From Desulfoferrobacter suflitae (lineage in GTDB: Bacteria; Desulfobacterota; Syntrophobacteria; Syntrophobacterales; Syntrophobacteraceae): a stretch of 64,000 nt of DNA. Shown piece after piece: positions 1 through 8,847 of the stretch. The DNA lies in assembly GCF_022603395.1 (NCBI RefSeq), contig NZ_JAIBKA010000006.1:62001-126000 (forward strand). The letters are read 5' to 3'. The translations under genes were made by a program, and so were the position numbers. Below the pieces are notes generated by a model, which had not been told where the DNA came from, did no database searches, and saw nothing but the letters and a program-made list of their open reading frames with translations. The number at the start of each line of letters is the position of its first letter. Positions within the stretch are counted from its first letter, which is position 1.

Positions 1-587
1 GCGGTGGTCAAACCGGCGTTGGCCTCTCTCGCTCGCCGCAGATAGGAAGGACTGAAGGAAGACAGGATAACGTAATCTTCCGCCCCCAGGTCCTCGATGA
101 GGCCAACGGCCCGTTCGACCACGACGGCATCGCCTGCGGTTCCCGCCAAATCCTTGATTTCCACATTGATCGGCAGGCGGTGCTCGAGAGAAAACTCCAG
201 AGCCTTGGCCAGCGTGAGCATCGGCTCTCCCGCATAGCGTGCGCACTCGGATTCAGCGACGCTGCCGGCGGCAATTTGACCGAACGGGTCTTGGCGGACG
301 AACCAGGAACCGAAATCAAGCGGCTCCAGCTCCTTCAGCAGAAAATCACTCACTCGCCACGGCTTGCGGTCCGGATACACGTTCGTGGCATTGGAAGTTC
401 GCTCCAACGTCGCATCGTGGATGACAACCAACTCGCCGTCTGCGGTCATGGCAACGTCCAGCTCCCACATGTCCGCACCGACCTCGAGCGCCTTTGCGGC
501 AGCAGCGAGAGTGTTTTCCGGAGCCAGCGAGCGGGCGCCCCGATGGGCAATATTCAACGGCTTACGGTGAACATTGGCGGGAACCAT
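1..587 (-). CDS. Glycerophosphodiester phosphodiesterase, partial (3' end outside window)
   Basis: Hydrolyses glycerophosphodiesters to glycerol-3-phosphate and an alcohol. About 195 codons are read from ATG at 587 down to the left edge with no stop, so the C-terminus is missing. The GDPD signature is clear: IAHRGARSLAPENT at residues 13-26, then VGADMWELDV, then DGELVVIHDATLERT, and further on INVEIKD. These carry the catalytic His pair and the metal-binding Glu and Asp. There is no signal peptide, so it is probably cytosolic. The next gene (trmO) lies on the same strand and ends 58 nt upstream, so the two may be co-transcribed. Confidence 0.9.
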   Translation of the reverse strand, partial: MVPANVHRKPLNIAHRGARSLAPENTLAAAAKALEVGADMWELDVAMTADGELVVIHDATLERTSNATNVYPDRKPWRVSDFLLKELEPLDFGSWFVRQDPFGQIAAGSVAESECARYAGEPMLTLAKALEFSLEHRLPINVEIKDLAGTAGDAVVVERAVGLIEDLGAEDYVILSSFSPSYLRRAREANAGLTT

Positions 588-645
588 GTTCACCGCTCAG
601 CCGCAACTCTATGGAAAAATATGCTCACACCCGGATCCCCGCCTC

Positions 646-1128
646 TCATGCAAATCGCCTATCCGCCTTGACATCGGTTGCACCCTTTGCCTTGTCGGCA
701 AGCCACCCGCATCGTTCGACCTGCTTCACATCAAACTCCGGAACGTACGGTTTTATGTCGAGCAACGGAGTCCCGTCCAGGATGTCCACGTCCTCGATGT
801 GCAATACATTGTTCTCCCTGGCCATAAGCCTGACGACCGACAGCCCAATGGCGTTGGGGCGCCGCGGGGCGCGGGTGGCGAAGAGGCCGCGCGGCTGGTC
901 GTCGAGAAACGGTGTGACGGTGAGGGCAAAGCCTTCGGAACGATGAAAATGATAGAGTAAAATGATGTGAGAGAATCCGTCCAGGTCGTTGAGCCCCTCC
1001 TCCATTGCCGGATTCAGCTCTGCCGAGCCACGGACGCCTTTGGCGCCGCCCGGCTGGATGGGCGCTCCCGTCACTTGTTTAAAAGGAGATCTGATTACGC
1101 CGATGGGCGTATAAACAATCCGGTCCAT
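646..1128 (-). CDS. trmO: tRNA (N6-threonylcarbamoyladenosine-37-N6)-methyltransferase, TrmO/TsaA family
   Basis: SAM-dependent enzyme of the TrmO (YaeB/VirR) family, which methylates t6A37 in tRNA-Thr to m6t6A. It has 160 residues and forms a single beta-barrel TsaA domain. Visible family marks are the start YTPIGVIRSPF, FSHIILLYHFHRS in the middle, and the signature LFATRAPRRPNAIGLSVVRL, which lines the SAM site. The C-terminal part (DGTPLLDIKPYVPEFD) is also typical. The length is that of the core domain without the C-terminal extension of the E. coli protein. It is divergent from the NUDIX gene, with about 250 nt between them. Confidence 0.9.
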   Translation of the reverse strand: MDRIVYTPIGVIRSPFKQVTGAPIQPGGAKGVRGSAELNPAMEEGLNDLDGFSHIILLYHFHRSEGFALTVTPFLDDQPRGLFATRAPRRPNAIGLSVVRLMARENNVLHIEDVDILDGTPLLDIKPYVPEFDVKQVERCGWLADKAKGATDVKADRRFA

Positions 1129-1377
1129 TCCAATTCCTCCAATTCAAGCCAGCCGCCTCCGTTACGAATATGCAAAACTCACCAAAATTCGCGCCGACCA
1201 TTTTCCTGTCACGAATGCCGCATTATACTCGACCATTCAGTTTTCGCAAAAAATCCGCCTTTGAGCAACCGCATTGAGCCCCTTGATCCCTCCGGGGAAA
1301 AATGCTTTATTTCTTCTACCGCAAAGCCGTGTGCGGCGAACTGTTCCGCTTAGCAGAAGGAATGTAGGCCAAATTTC

Positions 1378-1932
1378 ATGGAAGAAAAGATCAAGACACT
1401 CAGCAGTCTCTACGCGAACCATTTCAGCGCCGACCTGGATGCCGTGCGACTGCGAACGGGGCGGGTGACCGAGCGCATACGCGTGGATCATCCCGAAGCG
1501 GCCGCCGTGGTGGCCTTCCCAGACGCGGACCATATCCTGATGGTGCGCCAGTGGCGCTACGCCATCGGCCGCGAGACTCTGGAGATCCCGGCCGGCAAAG
1601 CCGACCCCGGTGAAGATCTGCACGATTGTGCGCGCCGCGAACTGCAGGAAGAGACCGGCTACAGGGCGAGGCAGCTGGTCCCCCTGTTTCGCTATTTTCC
1701 CGCCATCGGCTATTCCAATGAAGTGATCGAAATCTTTGCAGCTTCAAACCTGGAAAAACAGTCGCAGAAGCTGGATGAGGATGAGATTTCCCGGGTGGAG
1801 CTGATTGCAGTGGAGCACGTGCACGACCTCATCAGCCAGGGCATTATCCAGGACGGCAAAACCGTGATTGGTATTTCTCTGTTTCGCGCCAGATGGGAGC
1901 GGGGGGAAATTCCCGGCGACTTTTTCAGGTAA
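1378..1932 (+). CDS. NUDIX hydrolase, ADP-ribose pyrophosphatase-like
   Basis: Probable NudF-type ADP-sugar or ADP-ribose pyrophosphatase of 184 residues. The Nudix box GX5EX7REUXEEXGU is complete at residues 73-95 (GKADPGED.. to RRELQEETGY). The N-terminal MVRQWRYAIGRETLEIPAG is the usual ADPRase segment that precedes the box. After it, FRYFPAIGYSNEVIEIFAA carries the SPG-like position. The stop overlaps the leader of the GreA-like gene (5 nt gap), which suggests co-transcription. The exact substrate cannot be read from sequence. Confidence 0.9.
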   Translation: MEEKIKTLSSLYANHFSADLDAVRLRTGRVTERIRVDHPEAAAVVAFPDADHILMVRQWRYAIGRETLEIPAGKADPGEDLHDCARRELQEETGYRARQLVPLFRYFPAIGYSNEVIEIFAASNLEKQSQKLDEDEISRVELIAVEHVHDLISQGIIQDGKTVIGISLFRARWERGEIPGDFFR

Positions 1933-1937
1933 CCGTC

Positions 1938-2408
1938 ATGAGCAAGGTTCCCATCACTCGATACGGCTATTACCGCCTTGTGAAGGAGCTCACCTATCTG
2001 CGCCGAGTGGTGCGGCCGAAAGTTCTGGAAGAACTGCAGGAGGCCCGTTCCTACGGAGTAAAACTGAACAATCAGCAGTATCTCCATGCGCGCGAGCGCC
2101 ATGTGGTGCTGCAGAGAAAAATTCAGGACATCGAAGAGAAGCTGGCCCGCAGCGAGGTGTTCGTCGGGCGCAAATTTTATTTCAGGCAGGCGGGTTTCGG
2201 TACGGTCATCGCGGTGCTCAACGTCGACACCGGGCAAGCCCATGAATATCAACTGGTCGGCCCCTATGAATCGGATGTCAATAACGGCAAGCTCTCCATA
2301 GAATCGCCCGTGGGCCGATGCCTGATGGGGCGTCGCGAAGGGGACGAAGTGGCGGTTTCCACCCCGGCGGGGGTGCGCGTCTACCGCATCCTGTCGATCC
2401 AGGCGTGA
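1938..2408 (+). CDS. GreA/GreB-family RNA polymerase-binding protein without the catalytic acidic residues
   Basis: 156 residues, the normal GreA length (about 158). An N-terminal coiled coil (residues 1-75) is followed by an FKBP-like C-terminal domain (YQLVGPYESDV, SIESPVGRCLMG, GDEVAV). Family start MSKVPITRYGYYRLVKEL fits GreA. In GreA the coiled-coil tip reads EAREHGDLKENAEY, and Asp41 and Glu44 hold the Mg2+ used for transcript cleavage. Here the aligned stretch is EARSYGVKLNNQQY, so the two positions are Val41 and Asn44. The fold should still bind the RNA polymerase secondary channel, but cleavage stimulation is unlikely. ATG at 1938 is chosen over longer in-frame starts because those lie inside the NUDIX gene. 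Confidence 0.85.
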   Translation: MSKVPITRYGYYRLVKELTYLRRVVRPKVLEELQEARSYGVKLNNQQYLHARERHVVLQRKIQDIEEKLARSEVFVGRKFYFRQAGFGTVIAVLNVDTGQAHEYQLVGPYESDVNNGKLSIESPVGRCLMGRREGDEVAVSTPAGVRVYRILSIQA

Positions 2409-2557
2409 GCCCCTGCAGCGCCCGGCCAAGCCGTCACGGGCGGTGCAGAGCGGAGTCCGGAAGGCTAACTGCAGCTCTACCCAACCTGCAAAATAGGACC
2501 ATTTGATTGTGTGGCGCCGTCCTGGGAAAAAGAAGTGCACCCGCCCCCAAATTCACC

Positions 2558-2587
2558 TTGACTTCCCGCCCTGAAATGAATTAACAT
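2558..2587 (+). promoter_or_regulatory. Sigma-70-type promoter for tRNA-Gly
   Basis: TTGACT (2558-2563), an 18-nt spacer, then TAACAT (2582-2587). Transcription would start near 2594, about 15 nt before the mature tRNA. Read by eye; no other -35/-10 pair is as good in this gap. Confidence 0.5.
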
Positions 2588-2608
2588 TCCGTTTGTTATG
2601 GGCTACCT

Positions 2609-2684
2609 GCGGGTGTAGCTCAGTTGGTAGAGCACAAGCTTCCCAAGCTTGGGGTCGCGGGTTCGAATCCCGTCGCCCGCTCCA
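2609..2684 (+). tRNA. tRNA-Gly (anticodon CCC)
   Basis: Complete cloverleaf of 76 nt. The acceptor arm GCGGGTG (2609-2615) pairs with CGCCCGC (2674-2680) through one G-T wobble. The D arm is GCTC..GAGC, and the anticodon stem CAAGC/GCTTG encloses the loop TTCCCAA, giving anticodon CCC. The T arm is GCGGG-TTCGAAT-CCCGT. The 3' CCA (2682-2684) is encoded in the DNA. It reads GGG glycine codons. It is a single-tRNA transcription unit between a promoter at 2558 and a terminator at 2852. Confidence 0.97.
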
Positions 2685-2851
2685 GAACAGAAGGTGCTCC
2701 TTCTCGGTGAGAAGGCTTCCCTTTTTGAGGTGGCCGCACGTTCCCGCTTGCGGGTTGCGCGCTTACTTCGATTAGTGGATGACCGACTCCTAGATGTTCA
2801 GTAAAGAAGCCTTTTCTAACTTCTAGTAGTTTATTGTTGGTCTGCTAAGAG

Positions 2852-2880
2852 AAGTGGGTAATTCACCCACTTTTTTTTTG
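2852..2880 (+). terminator. Rho-independent terminator after tRNA-Gly
   Basis: 8-bp stem AAGTGGGT (2852-2859) / ACCCACTT (2865-2872) with loop AATTC, followed by an uninterrupted T run to 2879. It stands directly in front of rimP. It either ends the tRNA transcript or acts as an attenuator for read-through into the rimP operon. Confidence 0.85.
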
Positions 2881-2905
2881 TTCAACAGCCGGGCTTTTGC
2901 AGGGA

Positions 2906-3394
2906 ATGGAAGATAGGCGAACCGAATTAACCGAAGACCTGTGGGAAATGCTTGAGCCGCTCATTCAAGCCGAGGGCATGGAGCTGGTCGAACTGGAATA
3001 CCGCCGTGAGTCTCAGGGGTGGGTATTGCGCATTTTTATCGATCAACCGGACGGCATAACCGTGGAGGACTGTGCCCGAGTCAGCCGGGTGGTGGGAGAC
3101 CTTTTGGACGTCGCGGATACCATTCAGAATCCATATCATCTGGAGGTTTCGTCACCCGGACTGAATCGCCCGTTGCGCAAACCGGAGCACTTCAAAATGC
3201 ACCTTGGAAACATCATCGAGGTGAAAACCTCGGCTCCCTTGGACCCGGCGCACAATCGACGAAAATTCAAAGGGGCTCTGGTGGCCGTTCATCCCCAAAC
3301 GATATCGGTCGATTGCCAGGGAGAAGTATTCGAGATTCCCGTGGCGCTCGTGGAGCGGGCTCGATTGTGTTATTTTGATTCATTTGAAAAATAG
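2906..3394 (+). CDS. rimP: Ribosome maturation factor RimP
   Basis: 30S subunit assembly factor, first gene of the nusA-infB operon. It has 162 residues, the usual length. Family landmarks are the N-terminal LIQAEGMELVELEYRRE, then VEDCARVSRVVGDLLDV, and the signature LEVSSPGLNRPLRKPEHF. A C-terminal SH3-like half follows. ATG at 2906 is used. A TTG at 2897 is an in-frame alternative, and neither has a well-spaced Shine-Dalgarno. The strong terminator 25-50 nt upstream suggests that start and operon expression depend on a promoter or read-through not visible here. Confidence 0.93.
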   Translation: MEDRRTELTEDLWEMLEPLIQAEGMELVELEYRRESQGWVLRIFIDQPDGITVEDCARVSRVVGDLLDVADTIQNPYHLEVSSPGLNRPLRKPEHFKMHLGNIIEVKTSAPLDPAHNRRKFKGALVAVHPQTISVDCQGEVFEIPVALVERARLCYFDSFEK

Positions 3395-3453
3395 ACAGAC
3401 CGTCCCCCTGTGACGGGCTTCTGTGTATAGACTTTGTGAGGAGATAGAGCACC

Positions 3454-4893
3454 ATGGCCAGTGAACTCAAGCGGTTGATCGACCAAGTCAGCCGGGAAAA
3501 GGGCATCGACCGCCAGACTTTGATCAATACCCTGGAAGAGGCCATCAAATCCGCCATCAAGAAGAAGTTTGGCAGCAAACTCGATCTGGATGTGACTTTT
3601 AGTGAGGAATACGGCGAAATCGAGGCCTTTCTGTTTAAAGAGGTCGTGGAACAGGTCACAGATCCGGATAAGGAAATCTCCCTGCACGAAGCCCATGATC
3701 TGGACCCGGAAAGTGAGATCGGCGACGAGCTCGGCATTCGCATGGACACGGATACCCTCGGCCGCATTGCCGCCCAATCCGCCAAACAGGTGATCATCCA
3801 GAAGATGAAGGATGCTGAGCGGGAAGTGGTCTACGAGGAGTTCATCGGCCGCAAGTCCGAGATCACGCAGGGCATTGTCCAACGGGTTGACAAGAACGGC
3901 ATCATTGTGAACCTGGGACATGCCGAAGCCATTCTGCCGGCCAAAGAGCAGATTCCCAGGGAAGTGTACCGCCAGGGCGACCGAATCCGCTGCTACATAC
4001 TGGATGTCAGGAAGATCAGCAAAGGACCTCAGATCGTCTTGAGCAGAACTCATCCGCATTTTCTGATCCAGTTGTTTCATGCCGAAGTACCGGAAATTGC
4101 CGAAGGCATTGTCAGCATCATCAGCGCCGCGCGGGAACCAGGTTCACGCGCCAAAATAGCGGTGGTGTCAAAGAACCCCGACGTCGATCCGGTAGGAGCC
4201 TGTGTCGGCATGAAGGGATCGCGGGTGCAAAACGTGGTCCAGGAACTCCACGGAGAAAAGATCGACATTGTGCCCTGGAATATGGACCCGGCTAAATTTG
4301 TGGTCAACGCCCTGGCACCGGCCATCATTTCCAAGGTCATCATCGATCAGGCCAATCGTACCATGGATGTCATCGTACCGGATGATCAGCTTTCACTGGC
4401 CATCGGCAAGCGCGGCCAAAATGTCCGCATGGCTTCCAAACTGACCAATTGGCACATCAACGTGCAGAGCGAAAGTCGCTACGAACGCCAGAAGCAGGCG
4501 GGTTATCAGTCGCTGTTGCTCATCGACGGCCTCACCGAGCAGCTCGCGGACAAACTGTACGAGGCCGGCATCACTTCGCTGCAGGTGTTTGTTGAAGCAG
4601 GGCTCGATGAACTTGAGGAGCTGACCCAGGTATCGCCGTCAACCCTTGCCATGATGCAGGAGGAAGCCGCTCGCCTGGCGGCGGCCCAGGCACTGGAAGA
4701 AGACAGTGACGTGCCGGCCGCTCCGTCTGAAGAGGCACCTGCAGAAGAGCAAGACGAAAGCGGGGCCCTTCCCGACGACGTCCCCGTTTTGCAGTCAGCA
4801 AACGAGGAGGCTCTCGAAGCAAAGCAGGAAGAGACAACTCCGGCCGCTGAAGATAGCTTCGAACCGGAGCAGGAAGCGGAATCAGAGGAGTAA
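3454..4893 (+). CDS. nusA: Transcription termination/antitermination protein NusA
   Basis: 479 residues. The N-terminal RNA polymerase-binding domain spans about 1-130, S1 about 134-200 (EITQGIVQRVDKNGIIVNLG), and the KH1/KH2 domains about 230-345. KH marks are VGACVGMKGSRVQNVVQELHGEKIDIV and LAIGKRGQNVRMASKL. A helix-hairpin-helix region at about 355-410 is followed by an acidic Glu/Ala-rich tail of some 65 residues. NusA binds RNA polymerase and nascent RNA in pausing, termination and antitermination. The start has a good GAGGAG 5' of the ATG. It lies between rimP and ylxR, as in most bacteria. Confidence 0.97.
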   Translation: MASELKRLIDQVSREKGIDRQTLINTLEEAIKSAIKKKFGSKLDLDVTFSEEYGEIEAFLFKEVVEQVTDPDKEISLHEAHDLDPESEIGDELGIRMDTDTLGRIAAQSAKQVIIQKMKDAEREVVYEEFIGRKSEITQGIVQRVDKNGIIVNLGHAEAILPAKEQIPREVYRQGDRIRCYILDVRKISKGPQIVLSRTHPHFLIQLFHAEVPEIAEGIVSIISAAREPGSRAKIAVVSKNPDVDPVGACVGMKGSRVQNVVQELHGEKIDIVPWNMDPAKFVVNALAPAIISKVIIDQANRTMDVIVPDDQLSLAIGKRGQNVRMASKLTNWHINVQSESRYERQKQAGYQSLLLIDGLTEQLADKLYEAGITSLQVFVEAGLDELEELTQVSPSTLAMMQEEAARLAAAQALEEDSDVPAAPSEEAPAEEQDESGALPDDVPVLQSANEEALEAKQEETTPAAEDSFEPEQEAESEE

Positions 4894-4895
4894 TT

Positions 4896-5240
4896 TTGGT
4901 CAGCAGCGGACACACGCCCATCAGAACCTGCGTGGTGTGCAGCGGCAGAAAGCCGAAAGCTGAACTTGTGCGGCTGGCAATCAATTGTGATAAGTTGATC
5001 GTGGTCGATTATAATCAAGGTTTAGGGGGACGGGGAGCTTACGCATGCTCTGATTGCCTGCCCCGGCTGCGCTTCACCGGCCGGGTTCAACGGGCTTTTC
5101 GCAACCAGGCTAGAGGATTAGCCATAAACCTCCTCCCACAGCCCTCAATCCTTCCAAACCATGGAACTAGAGAGGATTCCGAGGAGCGGAGGCCGAGATG
5201 TGAGAGACGTTTAAATAGGACAACAAGGGGGAAGTTTTAA
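4896..5240 (+). CDS. ylxR: YlxR family RNA-binding protein (DUF448)
   Basis: 114 residues. Core family motif [18 protein letters not shown] near the N-terminus (the CxxC plus RK patch of the RNA-binding surface), then [15 protein letters not shown]. The start is TTG at 4896, 2 nt after the nusA stop, so translational coupling is likely. The stop TAA overlaps the infB ATG by one base. The basic C-terminal stretch after residue 80 has no family match that I recognise. Known between nusA and infB in many genomes; its role is poorly defined. Confidence 0.9.
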   Translation: MVSSGHTPIRTCVVCSGRKPKAELVRLAINCDKLIVVDYNQGLGGRGAYACSDCLPRLRFTGRVQRAFRNQARGLAINLLPQPSILPNHGTREDSEERRPRCERRLNRTTRGKF

Positions 5241-8128
5241 TGGCACGCATGAGGGTGCATGAACTTGCAAAAGAATTAGACATAACCAACAAGGAACTGA
5301 TCGAACGGATCCTTAAGCTGGGCATCCAGGTGAAGAACCACATGAGCACGCTGAATGAAGCGGCCGTGCAAAAGGTGCGCGATCAGTATGCCGGGGGCGC
5401 GGGCGCGACTCAGAAAGTCGAGGAAAAACGCATCGGTCGTGCCGTAATCAGGCGACGCAAGAAGGTAGCGGAAGAAGAGGAACTCCCGCCTGTCGAGGTT
5501 GCCGAAGAGGCTGCTGCGCAACCGCAGGAAGCTCCTGCAACTGCTGCCGTTGAAGCGCAGGAGGTGGAAGCACCGCAAGTAGCAGCCCCCCCGCCGGCCC
5601 CCGCAGCCCCGGCGGAACAACAACCGGAACCGCCGTTGCCTGAAGCCGAGCCCCCAAAAGCAGCGCCTCCGCCAACACCCCCGTCCGCTCCCGCAGAGGG
5701 GCCTCTCGAAGCGGCAAGAGAAGAGACCGGCGAACCGAGTCTGCCCGAAGAACCAGCCGAGCCGGAACCCGAACAGGTTCCGCAAGAGGCTGCACGATTG
5801 GAACCTGTTGAAGCTAAGCCGACGGAAACCGAGATGCCTATGGAACCAGCCGCCCAGCCGGCCCAGCCCACGGAATTGACGCAACCTGAATTAGAAGAGC
5901 ACGCGGAAGAGCAGCGCGAGGTTGCCGAAGAACTCGAGGAAGAGGAGGAAGACGCCAAGGCCAAACCCAAGAAAGCCAAGAAACGGCGGCGCAAGAAATC
6001 TCCCAAGGACGAACCGGCGCGCATTATCAAGCTTCCCGATATCATTCCGGAAGAACCTGAAGAAGAAGTGGAGCTGCCGCCCGTGGCGGCACGCATCGCG
6101 GTAAAGGAAGAAGAGGAAATCAAGGAACTTCCCAGGAAAAAGCGCCCCAAGCCGCCGGAAGTCGAAAAAGAGGCGGGCGATCGTCGACACCGGGGGCATC
6201 GGCGCAAAGAAGTGGTCGAGCGGGAGGATCTCTACTCGAAAAAGGAATTGGCGGCGCAGGCCGGTCGCGAGAAGATCAAGGACAAAGGCAAGCCGTCCCT
6301 GAAGGAAGCGGCAAAGCCCGAACCGACGGTGGCCAAACCGGGCAAGCGGCGCATCAAGGTCGACGAAGCCATCACGGTGGCCAATTTGGCAAAGCAGATG
6401 GGCATCAAAGCCGGTGAACTGCTCAAAAAATTATTGTACCTGGGCCTGCCGGCCAACATCAATCAGGCCATTGACTTTGATACGGCAACCCTGCTTGCTG
6501 CGGAGTTCGATTTCGAGGTGGAAAGTACATCATTTGAAGAAGAAGAAATCTTGCAGGTGAAGGAGGATCGCATCGAAGATCTCACCCTACGTCCCCCGGT
6601 CGTAACGGTCATGGGCCACGTGGATCACGGTAAAACATCGCTGCTGGACGCCATTCGCCACACCGACGTAATCGGGGGAGAAGCCGGAGGAATCACGCAG
6701 CACATCGGCGCCTACTATGTCAAACTGGAAAACGGCGACGTGGTCTTTCTGGATACCCCCGGCCACGAGGCATTCACTTCCATGCGCGCCCGCGGAGCCA
6801 AGGTGACCGACCTGGTCATCCTGGTGGTCGCGGCCGACGACGGGGTGATGCAGCAAACCGTGGAAGCCATCAACCATGCCAAGGCCGCAAATGTTCCCAT
6901 CATTGTCGCCATCAACAAGATTGACAAGCCCAACGCGAACCTCGAGCGGGTCAAACGGGAGCTGGCAGACCACGGGCTCATTCCCGAAGAATGGGGCGGC
7001 GATGTCACCATGGTGGAAATTTCCGCCAAGAAGCGCATCGGCATCGAGGATCTGTTGGAAATGGTGCTGCTCCAGTCCGAGATCATGGAGCTCAAGGCCA
7101 ATCCCAACAAGCCGGCCCGCGGCTGGGTGATTGAAGCAAAGCTGGATAAAGGGCGCGGACCCGTGGCCACCATTCTCATCCAGGAAGGCACCCTGCGTGC
7201 GGGAGACATCTATGTCTGCGGGGTCAACTCGGGCAGAGTGCGCAACATGTTCAACGATCGAGGCCAACGGCTCGAATCCGCCGGGCCGTCCATGCCGGTG
7301 GAGGTCATCGGGCTTTCCGGAGTCCCCAGTGCGGGCGACGATTTCATCGTATTGGAAGATGAAAAGCAGGCCAAAATGGTTGCGGAAAACCGTACCCTCA
7401 AACTGCGCGAAAGGGAGCTCACCCGCTCCACCAAGGTGACACTCGAGAGCCTGTACGACCAGATCAAGGTAGGCGAAGTCAAGGAGTTGAACGTTGTCCT
7501 CAAGACCGACGTGCACGGATCGCTGGAAGCCATCAGCGATTCGCTGACCAAACTGTCCACGCCCGAGGTCAAGGTGAACCTTATCCACTCGGCCACCGGA
7601 GCCATATCGGAAACGGACGTCATGCTGGCTTCCGCGTCCAACGCCATCATCATCGGGTTCAATGTGCGCGCCGACGCAAAAGTCCAGGAAGTGGCCGAGC
7701 AGGAACAGGTTGATCTGCGCTATTACGATGTCATCTATCAAATCCTCAACGACATCAAGGATGCCATGGTGGGTATGCTGGAGCCGGTGTATGAGGAGAA
7801 TGTCATCGGCCGGGCCGAAGTGCGGCAGACCTTCCACGTGCCTAAAATCGGCACCATCGCCGGATCATATGTACTGGACGGACGGGTCGAGAGAAATGCC
7901 AAGGTGCGGGTGTTGCGTGATCAGGTGGTGATTTATGACGGCAAGCTCAACTCCCTCAAACGCTTTAAGGATGATGCCAAAGAGGTGAAGGCCGGCTTCG
8001 AGTGCGGCATTGGCATAGAAAACTTCAACGACATCAAAGTGGGAGATATTCTGGAAGTCTACGAACTTCAGGAGGTCCAGCCCGTATTGGAAATCGGAGG
8101 GGAGTCCAAGACGGGCGGCAAAACGTAA
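5240..8128 (+). CDS. infB: Translation initiation factor IF-2
   Basis: 962-residue GTPase that brings fMet-tRNA to the 30S subunit. A short N-terminal IF2_N domain ([17 protein letters not shown]) is followed by a long low-complexity linker at about residues 70-340, rich in Pro, Ala and Glu and then Lys. A second IF2_N copy lies at about 375-430. The G domain starts near 459: G1 GHVDHGKT, G2 [11 protein letters not shown]3 DTPGHEAF, G4 NKIDKP. Domains II, III and the tRNA-binding C-terminal domain complete the protein. It is on the long side for IF-2, mostly because of the linker. The ATG overlaps the ylxR stop. Confidence 0.97.
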   Translation: MARMRVHELAKELDITNKELIERILKLGIQVKNHMSTLNEAAVQKVRDQYAGGAGATQKVEEKRIGRAVIRRRKKVAEEEELPPVEVAEEAAAQPQEAPATAAVEAQEVEAPQVAAPPPAPAAPAEQQPEPPLPEAEPPKAAPPPTPPSAPAEGPLEAAREETGEPSLPEEPAEPEPEQVPQEAARLEPVEAKPTETEMPMEPAAQPAQPTELTQPELEEHAEEQREVAEELEEEEEDAKAKPKKAKKRRRKKSPKDEPARIIKLPDIIPEEPEEEVELPPVAARIAVKEEEEIKELPRKKRPKPPEVEKEAGDRRHRGHRRKEVVEREDLYSKKELAAQAGREKIKDKGKPSLKEAAKPEPTVAKPGKRRIKVDEAITVANLAKQMGIKAGELLKKLLYLGLPANINQAIDFDTATLLAAEFDFEVESTSFEEEEILQVKEDRIEDLTLRPPVVTVMGHVDHGKTSLLDAIRHTDVIGGEAGGITQHIGAYYVKLENGDVVFLDTPGHEAFTSMRARGAKVTDLVILVVAADDGVMQQTVEAINHAKAANVPIIVAINKIDKPNANLERVKRELADHGLIPEEWGGDVTMVEISAKKRIGIEDLLEMVLLQSEIMELKANPNKPARGWVIEAKLDKGRGPVATILIQEGTLRAGDIYVCGVNSGRVRNMFNDRGQRLESAGPSMPVEVIGLSGVPSAGDDFIVLEDEKQAKMVAENRTLKLRERELTRSTKVTLESLYDQIKVGEVKELNVVLKTDVHGSLEAISDSLTKLSTPEVKVNLIHSATGAISETDVMLASASNAIIIGFNVRADAKVQEVAEQEQVDLRYYDVIYQILNDIKDAMVGMLEPVYEENVIGRAEVRQTFHVPKIGTIAGSYVLDGRVERNAKVRVLRDQVVIYDGKLNSLKRFKDDAKEVKAGFECGIGIENFNDIKVGDILEVYELQEVQPVLEIGGESKTGGKT

Positions 8129-8192
8129 TCATCCGGTTCGATCCGCCTGAGGCCGGGGGTCTGCCAAGGACAACCCTGGGGAATGTTGAGCC

Positions 8193-8486
8193 ATGATCGT
8201 AGGAATTGCCAGAATCACCTTCAGGCTGCACGGAAACCAGTCCCTGAAGGAAAAGCGCAAGGTGGTTAAAAGCCTGGTCGAGAAAAGCCGCCATCGCTTC
8301 AATGTTTCCGTGGCGGAAGTGGCTGACCAGAATTTGCACCAACGCGCCACCATCGGCGTAGCTGTCATCGGCAGCGACGGTCGTGTGCTGAACTCGATTT
8401 TGGACCGCATCATTGCCTATATGGAGTCCATGAACCTAGCCGATCTGATTCAGCATGAAGTGGAATTGATCCCTTTGGGAGGATGA
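8193..8486 (+). CDS. YlxP-like DUF503 protein
   Basis: 97 residues, a typical DUF503 domain: IVGIARITFRLHGNQSLKEKRKVVKSL, then FNVSVAEVADQNLHQRATIGVAVI. The conserved LKxKR block is intact. Family members sit between infB and rbfA, and a role in ribosome or translation metabolism is assumed but not established. Predicted cytosolic. It ends 7 nt before rbfA. Confidence 0.9.
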   Translation: MIVGIARITFRLHGNQSLKEKRKVVKSLVEKSRHRFNVSVAEVADQNLHQRATIGVAVIGSDGRVLNSILDRIIAYMESMNLADLIQHEVELIPLGG

Positions 8487-8493
8487 CCCTATA

Positions 8494-8847
8494 ATGGAAT
8501 TCAAGAGATCCGATCGGGTTGCAGACCAGCTGCAACGGGAAGTCGCCGACCTGATTTTTCGCAGAGTAAAAGACCCGAGAGTCGCCGGCGTGACGATCAC
8601 CGGGGTTGACCTGACAGAAGATTTGCGCCTTGCCAAAATCTATTACTGCGTCATGGGCGCCCCCGCTGACGATGCCCGGCAAAACGCCGCTGAAGGCATG
8701 AATAAAGCGCGCGGATTCATCCGCCGGCAATTGGGCAAGCGGCTGCGCCTGAGGTATTTGCCGCAAATCGAATTTCACTACGATATGTCTTTTGATTACG
8801 GCGACAAAATGGAGCGATTGCTGAAAGAGTTGGGCGAGCATGAATAA
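8494..8847 (+). CDS. rbfA: Ribosome-binding factor A
   Basis: 117 residues, KH-like 30S maturation factor. Marks are the N-terminal RSDRVADQLQREVADLI, RVKDPRVAGVTITGVDLTEDLRLAKIYY, and IRRQLGKRLRLRYLPQIEFHYD. The GGAGGAT upstream gives a clear ribosome binding site. The end overlaps the next gene by 8 nt, a sign of translational coupling. Confidence 0.95.
   Translation: MEFKRSDRVADQLQREVADLIFRRVKDPRVAGVTITGVDLTEDLRLAKIYYCVMGAPADDARQNAAEGMNKARGFIRRQLGKRLRLRYLPQIEFHYDMSFDYGDKMERLLKELGEHE

Noticed and set aside
5276-7837. Long minus-strand reading frames under infB
   Set aside because: They are antisense shadows created by the GC-rich codon bias and the Pro/Ala/Glu linker of IF-2.
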